Assembly (NCBI GenBank): GCA_040219575.1
Contig: JAVJSD010000023.1
Location: 1-51,141, forward strand
From: JAVJSD01 sp040219575
Lineage (GTDB): Bacteria > Planctomycetota > Planctomycetia > Pirellulales > Pirellulaceae
Length of the DNA: 51,141 nucleotides
Direction: 5' to 3'
The notes below the pieces were generated by a model. That model did not search any database, had not been told where the DNA came from, and saw only the letters and a program-made list of their open reading frames with translations. The translations under genes and the position numbers were made by a program. How positions within the stretch are numbered: the first letter of the stretch is position 1; every line of letters begins with the position of its first letter. Shown here one piece after another: positions 46,567-51,141 of the stretch.

Positions 46567-47202
46567 CTAATACAGGCGATTCTTGTAGGACTCCTCGATC
46601 TGACGCCGTAGCGGCTCCACCTCGAGCCCTTCAATCTTCGTCTGATCGACCAGGATCTCGGCGTAGTCGAACGGCGGGGGAGCGGAGTCGTCCGCCGACC
46701 ACTCCCACAGCTTCGAGCGAAGCAGCGCCTTGGCGCATTGAAAGTAACACTCTTCGATCTCGACGCCGATTCCGAGCAACGGCGGTTTCCCCTCCTTCGA
46801 CAGGCCGGCCAACACGTCGTCGTCGCGGATCACCCAGGCCCGGCCGTTGACGCGCAGCGTTTCACCCAGCCCGGGCGTCAAAAACAGCAGTCCCACGCGG
46901 CCGGTCTGCAGGATATTCGTCAGGCTGTCGACGCGCCGATTGCCTCTCCGCTCCGGAACGACCAAGGTCCGTGAGTCCAACACCTGGCCGACGGCGGGCG
47001 AATCGCCGCGGGGCGAAACATCGCATCGCCCATCTTCGCCGACCGTTCCCAGCAACAGAAAAGGGGAAGCGGCGATGAAGGTCCGCATGTGACCATCCAA
47101 CTCCGACAGTTGCTTCTTCTGGCTCGACTCGCTCGGCGATCCCACCAGCGCCGTAAGTTCCTCGACCGTGTTTACAATCTTCTGAAATCGCTGGTCGCTC
47201 AT
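46567..47202 (-). CDS. pyridoxamine-5'-phosphate-oxidase-like flavoprotein
   Basis: A 211-residue FMN-binding split-barrel protein: LDGHMRTFIAASPFLLLGTV, GRCDVSPRGDSPA, TLVVPERRGNRRVDSLTNIL and VGLLFLTPGLGETLRVNGRA, as in the MSMEG_1061-type PPOX family. The arginines in PERRGNRR would hold FMN phosphate. These enzymes often act on small redox substrates or cofactor F420-like molecules; the substrate is unknown. Its start overlaps the preceding stop (ATGA at 47199-47202), so it is coupled to the beta-helix gene. Confidence 0.82.
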   Translation of the reverse strand: MSDQRFQKIVNTVEELTALVGSPSESSQKKQLSELDGHMRTFIAASPFLLLGTVGEDGRCDVSPRGDSPAVGQVLDSRTLVVPERRGNRRVDSLTNILQTGRVGLLFLTPGLGETLRVNGRAWVIRDDDVLAGLSKEGKPPLLGIGVEIEECYFQCAKALLRSKLWEWSADDSAPPPFDYAEILVDQTKIEGLEVEPLRRQIEESYKNRLY

Positions 47203-48119
47203 GGCGTTGGTTTCCTGTTCAGTTTTCGGCGACGATCCAAACCCGGGCCGTCGAAGGTGATGGTTGCGTCGCCGCCGTCGAGGTCGGTCAACACGGGCGG
47301 GCCGTCGGCGTCGAAGTGGATCGCGCTGTCGCGTAGATCGCAATTCTTGAGGCGTAACAGGCCCGTTTCCGGCCCGGCGGTGAAACGCACGTTGTTCATG
47401 CTGGCGTTGACGAAGTCGAAATAGGTGCCGGCGACCTCCTTCACGTTGGTCAGCTTTTCGTTCTCCAGCATCAGAGGTCGAGTGGGCACCGGCTCCCCGG
47501 GACGCCGGCTCATTCCATCCGCCACGGCGGCGGTGTCGAACTGGATGGAGAGCGAGCAGTTTTCGTAGCGGTTGTCGTGGATGCTCGCCACTCCCGTGCG
47601 CGTCTTGTAGCCGATGCGTCCGCCGCGGAATTGATTGTTGCGAAACGTGTAGTTGTGCGGGCGGCCGTGAACCACGACGTTGCTGACGAACGTGTTTCCT
47701 TCGATCAGCAGTTCACTGCCGGCGCAGATCACAAGATCGCCCGCATGGTTATCGCGAAAGCGGTTGTTGCGGATCACGACGTCCTGCATGAACTCCCAGC
47801 CGTCCTCCAGATCGATGCCGTACGACGGCGCCACCCCGCCGTTTTCCGCGAACAGGTTGTTTTCGATCAGCCACCGCCGACCGCCGCAGTAGCCCATTCC
47901 CAGCCGGCGATTGCCGATCAGCCGATTGTCATGAAAATGGACGTCCTCGGAGCCCTTGAAATCGGAAATCCGACCGACGAAGCTGCCTTTCCCCGCGCCC
48001 GCGTGCAGCGGCTCTTCCGAGACCTCGGGCTGATTGAATTCGAGATGCACGAATCGCGCCCCGTTCGGCGCCTCGACGCGGCGAAACTGCAGGCAGTCCT
48101 GCTTGCCGAGAAACTTCAT
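47199..48119 (-). CDS. C-terminal half of a right-handed beta-helix protein, split off by an apparent frameshift
   Basis: A 306-residue frame whose product continues the parallel beta-helix of the upstream gene: FHDNRLIGNRRLGMGYCGGR, WLIENNLFAENGGVAPSYGI, VVIRNNRFRDNHAGDLVICA and LIEGNTFVSNVVV. It has no signal peptide and begins in mid-helix with MKFLGKQDCLQFRRVEAP. The ATG overlaps the upstream stop (ATGA, 48116-48119). Adding a single C before CAGATG would join both frames into one protein reading YFYDDQMKFLGKQD. It is therefore best read as the 3' part of one gene, with true coupling as the alternative. Confidence 0.7.
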   Translation of the reverse strand: MKFLGKQDCLQFRRVEAPNGARFVHLEFNQPEVSEEPLHAGAGKGSFVGRISDFKGSEDVHFHDNRLIGNRRLGMGYCGGRRWLIENNLFAENGGVAPSYGIDLEDGWEFMQDVVIRNNRFRDNHAGDLVICAGSELLIEGNTFVSNVVVHGRPHNYTFRNNQFRGGRIGYKTRTGVASIHDNRYENCSLSIQFDTAAVADGMSRRPGEPVPTRPLMLENEKLTNVKEVAGTYFDFVNASMNNVRFTAGPETGLLRLKNCDLRDSAIHFDADGPPVLTDLDGGDATITFDGPGLDRRRKLNRKPTP

Positions 48120-50191
48120 CTGTCGTCGTAAAAGTACGCCTGGTAGCGGCGACTTTGGATAAATGGGTAGCCGAGGTAGCCGGTTGAGTAGCCGAATTCG
48201 AACTGACCGCCGCTTTTGGCCAGATCGAACGGCTCGATGCTGCGCGTCTTCTCGACGCTCTCGATCTTGCGACCGTCGTCGGAGAACGCCCCCGACTCCA
48301 GATGCCGCACATACACCGAGTGCAGGATGTTCGCCAGCAGCTCCTCCCTCGTCCGCGCGCCGGTGAAGCGCGAATTGACGCCGTCGCCGGTGGCGTTGAC
48401 GACCGTGATGTGATCGATTTCGAGGTTCTTTCCGGCGTGTACGATCAAGCCGTGGCCCCAAGCGTGAACGCCCTGTTCCGTCGCATAGTCGTGCACGTCC
48501 TTGTCGCCGCGAATTGTGCCGCCGGTCAGTCGCAGGTTTTCCGCGCCATCGACGATTTCGACGATGGCGTATTTCTGCAGCCCGTTCTTGTTGATCTGCA
48601 GCGTGGCCCCGTTGAGGTCGATGATCGTGTCGCGATGGTCGAGCACGACCGGATCGGTCTCGCTGATGCGGTAGGTTCCCGGCGGAAAGACAATCCGGTT
48701 CGCTCCCAGGGACTTGGCGTGCTGCAGCGCGCGATTGATCCCGCGCGACGTCTCGAGTGGATTCTCACCCTGGTTGCTGATGCCGAATCGCTCGAGTTCC
48801 AGGACGTACTCCTTCTTGAACTTCGCCGCGTCCGCCGTCGACTTGGGCGTGGGAGTGATCGCAATCTCGCGAATCCGCCTTTCCGCCGCGGTCTGCGCCG
48901 AAACCGGCGGCGTCGCCTCGAGCATGGGAAGCCACGCCGGTTTGGTCACGGCCGCCGGCTTCGATTCGGTGGGCGGCTCAAAGTCGGCCGCGAAGTGAGC
49001 GTTGACCCACGCCCGGAGAACCACGCGGCCGTATTCCCGGCAACTGTCGGGAGCGGTGGATTTGCCCGGCGGGGCGAACGGGAATTCGAGCGTGGCCGCC
49101 AGCACGGCGCCCTCCTTGAACCCGAAATAGTGCGAGTTCATCGGCACCGGCTTTTCGGCGGGCTTCAGCCAGTTCAAAGGGCCGCTGGGGGCCGTACTCG
49201 GCAGGCCCTTTTTGATCCACGACGCCAACTCCGAAACGTTCTCGAAATTGTGACGCGGATGATCCTTCGCCCCCACGAAGTACATCACCTGGTGGTCCCG
49301 CATGACCAACGTCGGGCAATGAAAGTCCAGCGAGAACTTGAAGTCGTGCTGCTTGTCGAGTTGCTTGATGGCCTGAATTTCCGGGTAGATGCTGTCTGGC
49401 CCGTAGTCGCGATTATGATCGTGCGGCTTGCGATTCTTGCCTTGATCGCCCTGCTCCACGCCGTCCTTGTCGACGAAGGGAACGGCGTGCAGCACGTATT
49501 GGCGGCGGAACGCCTTGCCGGCCGGACCGTCGGACATCGCCTCCTGCAAAAATCCCTCCAGCACGTAGCTCGCCATCGTCTCGGCGGCGTGGTGCCGTCC
49601 CGTGACGAGCATCGCCCTCCGCTCGGGCGACGGGGCGCCGATCTGCAGCAGTTCCACCTCGCGCCCGCCGCGACTGCTTGTGAGCACGCTCTTCTTCAGA
49701 TGCGGGTTGTCGGCGTTGCGCGCGAGAAAACGGTCGAAATCGGCTTGCAAATACGGAATCGTGACGGCCAGTCGCACCTTCTGCCCGACTTCGGAAAGGT
49801 CGAAGTGAAAGGAACTCCCCTCGACGTTTTCCGTTCCCATCCAACTCCACGACTTGCCCCGATCGGTGCTGATCGCCGGACCTTGAAAACCGATCGCGCC
49901 GTTGGTGAATCCCGCGACCTTCTCCGGAAAGGTGAACGTCACGCGTCCCGGTTCAACGGCGGTCGCCTCGAAGCACCAGTAGAACCACGCACTGTCGCCG
50001 CGCAGATCGGGATTGACGTGCACCACTTCCCCCTCGTTCGACGTCACCTCGATATTGCCGCCGGGAAAGGAGGCGTCGATGGACACCGCGCCCGCGGCGA
50101 GACACACGGCCGGAACATGCGCGGCGGCCAGCATCAGGCAGAACGCGAGTTTCGGTCGCCAGGAAATGGGGTTCGTCGAGCGTTTCATCAT
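48116..50191 (-). CDS. secreted zinc carboxypeptidase (M14) fused to the start of a beta-helix domain
   Basis: A 691-residue protein with a signal peptide (KLAFCLMLAAAHVPAVCLAA). A beta-sandwich (about 30-165) leads into an M14 domain: GRHHAAET with the first His and Glu zinc ligands, FVDKDGVEQGDQGKNRKPHD, SLDFHCP with the second His, and AATLEFPF with the catalytic Glu. From about 490 a pectate-lyase-like beta helix begins (SRGINRALQHAKSLGANRIV, then FPPGTYRI). The frame stops at 48116 in mid-helix; the rest of the helix is in the next frame (47199-48119). The fusion would cut peptides and bind or split polysaccharide. Start at 50191 or 50188 behind GGAG. Confidence 0.8.
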   Translation of the reverse strand: MMKRSTNPISWRPKLAFCLMLAAAHVPAVCLAAGAVSIDASFPGGNIEVTSNEGEVVHVNPDLRGDSAWFYWCFEATAVEPGRVTFTFPEKVAGFTNGAIGFQGPAISTDRGKSWSWMGTENVEGSSFHFDLSEVGQKVRLAVTIPYLQADFDRFLARNADNPHLKKSVLTSSRGGREVELLQIGAPSPERRAMLVTGRHHAAETMASYVLEGFLQEAMSDGPAGKAFRRQYVLHAVPFVDKDGVEQGDQGKNRKPHDHNRDYGPDSIYPEIQAIKQLDKQHDFKFSLDFHCPTLVMRDHQVMYFVGAKDHPRHNFENVSELASWIKKGLPSTAPSGPLNWLKPAEKPVPMNSHYFGFKEGAVLAATLEFPFAPPGKSTAPDSCREYGRVVLRAWVNAHFAADFEPPTESKPAAVTKPAWLPMLEATPPVSAQTAAERRIREIAITPTPKSTADAAKFKKEYVLELERFGISNQGENPLETSRGINRALQHAKSLGANRIVFPPGTYRISETDPVVLDHRDTIIDLNGATLQINKNGLQKYAIVEIVDGAENLRLTGGTIRGDKDVHDYATEQGVHAWGHGLIVHAGKNLEIDHITVVNATGDGVNSRFTGARTREELLANILHSVYVRHLESGAFSDDGRKIESVEKTRSIEPFDLAKSGGQFEFGYSTGYLGYPFIQSRRYQAYFYDDR

Positions 50192-50503
50192 CAGGATCTC
50201 CGGGCCTCGTTCCGCGGTGTGTTGGGAATTCGTAGTGTGCCGCCTGGCGGGGCGTTCGACAAGCGACGTCGTGTCAACGGTGCATCGGACCAGCCGCGCC
50301 TCGCCGGGTCGCAACCGCTCCGACGAACAATCGGCTGTTTTTGTAGTCCGGCATTTGAAGGATCGTCAGCCGGTGCCTCACCCAAATTGTGTCGGCGGTT
50401 CGCGGAAGTGACGCCGAATCACGGCCGAGGGCGGCTATGCTGCAGTTGCTGGGCGCCCAGAACGGAGAATCGTTAGGAAGCAGCTTGTCGATAGAGCAAT
50501 TCT

Positions 50504-50914
50504 TCACGGGGAGAGATCACTCAAGCCATGATCGCCGATTGCAGGAAATCCGAAGAGACGAGAGTGCGGATTCGCCTCGCCAGTCACGGGTGCGACGTTA
50601 TCGAGAAACTCAGTCGATTCGCCACCAGCAATCGTTACCAACGCCTGGAATTGCTCGGCCGTGGTTGATGCAGGCAGCGTCCGAATCTTGCCGTCGGCCA
50701 TGAGCACCGGGATGCCCCACGGCGGAACCTGGCCGCCCAGCGTCGCCAATGGATCGGATGGGTCGAACGACAGGTCAGAGGGCTTAGTCCAGGGAACGGC
50801 CTGTTCTTCGGACACTAGCACCGCCAGAATTGTTCCCGACATCACGTCCTTGAAATTGCGCACGCTGTGGGTTTTTCCGGGCTCAAACGCCGCGCCAGGG
50901 CCGACGACCGCCAT
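50504..50914 (-). pseudogene. 3' fragment of a DUF1559 (prepilin-like) gene
   Basis: The frame carries the end of a DUF1559 protein: MAVVGPGAAFEPGKTH, SEEQAVPWTKPSDLSFDP and a VLMADGKIRTL strand. Full members have an N-terminal prepilin helix and about 300-350 residues; only about 136 remain. The similarity seems to begin a few codons before the ATG (GSTRL) and the frame upstream soon meets a stop, so the 5' part is lost. The usual DGTSNT motif reads DVMSGT, another sign of decay. DUF1559 genes occur in many copies in planctomycetes. Confidence 0.6.
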
Positions 50915-50957
50915 CAGTCGCGTGGATCCTACCCCGGCTCTGTCGTTGTGTCCTGGT

Positions 50958-51140
50958 TCAGCGGGAACTGGAATTTGGGCGAGTGGTCGTTAGCGAATTG
51001 GTGAGGGCGTCCTGCCATTCGGGTCGCGGCTTCGTGCCGCGAAGGTTTATCGCTTTGGCGCCAATCCCGAAGGAGGGAAGACGGGCAGCCCACGTCGCCA
51101 TGGACTGCCCGAGCTTCGGTCTTGGCCCCTGGGACGGCGC
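50958..51140 (-). CDS. C-terminal end of an unidentified protein running off the right edge
   Basis: An open frame of 60 codons enters from the right edge on the minus strand and stops at 50958. Codon use is coding-like and the product ends KPRPEWQDALTNSLTTTRPN then SSSR. No family is recognised. A second frame here (FANDHSPKFQFPLNQDTTEP) also looks coding, so a frameshift or an overlapping gene cannot be excluded. Its position next to the truncated DUF1559 gene suggests an inserted element. Confidence 0.25.
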   Translation of the reverse strand, partial: APSQGPRPKLGQSMATWAARLPSFGIGAKAINLRGTKPRPEWQDALTNSLTTTRPNSSSR

Positions 51141-51141
51141 T

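Overview
The window reads as a high-GC chromosome segment of a planctomycete, probably of the Pirellula type. The support is indirect but consistent. There is a DUF1549/DUF1553 protein with a CxxCH motif encoded behind an ECF sigma factor, a DUF1559 remnant, a DUF6807 ('PmoA') protein, a secreted sulfatase among secreted hydrolases, a planctomycete-style DnaA C-terminus, and many dispersed palindromic repeats between genes. No rRNA, tRNA, CRISPR array or complete insertion sequence was recognised.

Layout. 1-0.8 kb: the tail of an unknown gene, an RraB-like small protein and a gene remnant. 0.9-7 kb: a propionyl-CoA/polyhydroxyalkanoate block with pccA and pccB (biotin-dependent propionyl-CoA carboxylase) and a PhaR-type regulator on the minus strand, diverging from a phasin and a short-chain dehydrogenase on the plus strand. 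7-13 kb: a TylF-type methyltransferase, a small-protein/HNH nuclease pair, an ECF sigma factor translationally coupled to a membrane-anchored DUF1549/DUF1553 protein, and a three-gene run ending in an antitoxin-like protein with no visible toxin. 13-25.3 kb: larB, then secreted hydrolases (M23-PKD-esterase fusion, sulfatase, CocE-type hydrolase, acetyl-xylan-esterase-like hydrolase, alkaline-ceramidase-like protein, M19 dipeptidase-like protein). 25.3-30 kb: an APH/kinase fusion, an alcohol dehydrogenase, a YbaK-domain protein and a double universal stress protein. 30.2-34.2 kb: a sodium-pumping acyl-CoA decarboxylase operon, most likely methylmalonyl-CoA decarboxylase, headed by dodecin. 34.4-39.4 kb: putA, then divergent def-fmt. 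39.6-51.1 kb: a DUF6807 protein, an STN-like secreted protein, a helical repeat protein, dnaA, a GNAT acetyltransferase, a double-PDZ protein, a PPOX flavoprotein, a zinc carboxypeptidase/beta-helix gene split by an apparent single-base frameshift, and a truncated DUF1559 gene.

How the parts fit. PccAB fixes CO2 onto propionyl-CoA at the cost of ATP. The 30-34 kb complex would run the opposite way, decarboxylating methylmalonyl-CoA to propionyl-CoA and exporting Na+. With the PhaR-phasin-reductase genes this suggests a cell that manages propionyl-CoA and carbon storage closely. Similar short hairpins lie in the intercistronic gaps of both carboxylase operons. The secreted hydrolases suggest scavenging of sulfated, acylated biopolymers.

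Most notable observations: at least three families of dispersed palindromes, one copy of which lies in frame inside a coding region and encodes the linker of a protease/esterase fusion; a phasin leader with a terminator hairpin and a competing fold; a frameshift-split carboxypeptidase/beta-helix gene; a C9 tract two codons into an acetyltransferase gene; and several enzymes with altered signature residues (sulfatase, M19 dipeptidase, alcohol dehydrogenase). Function calls rest on motif recognition by eye; no database search was possible.
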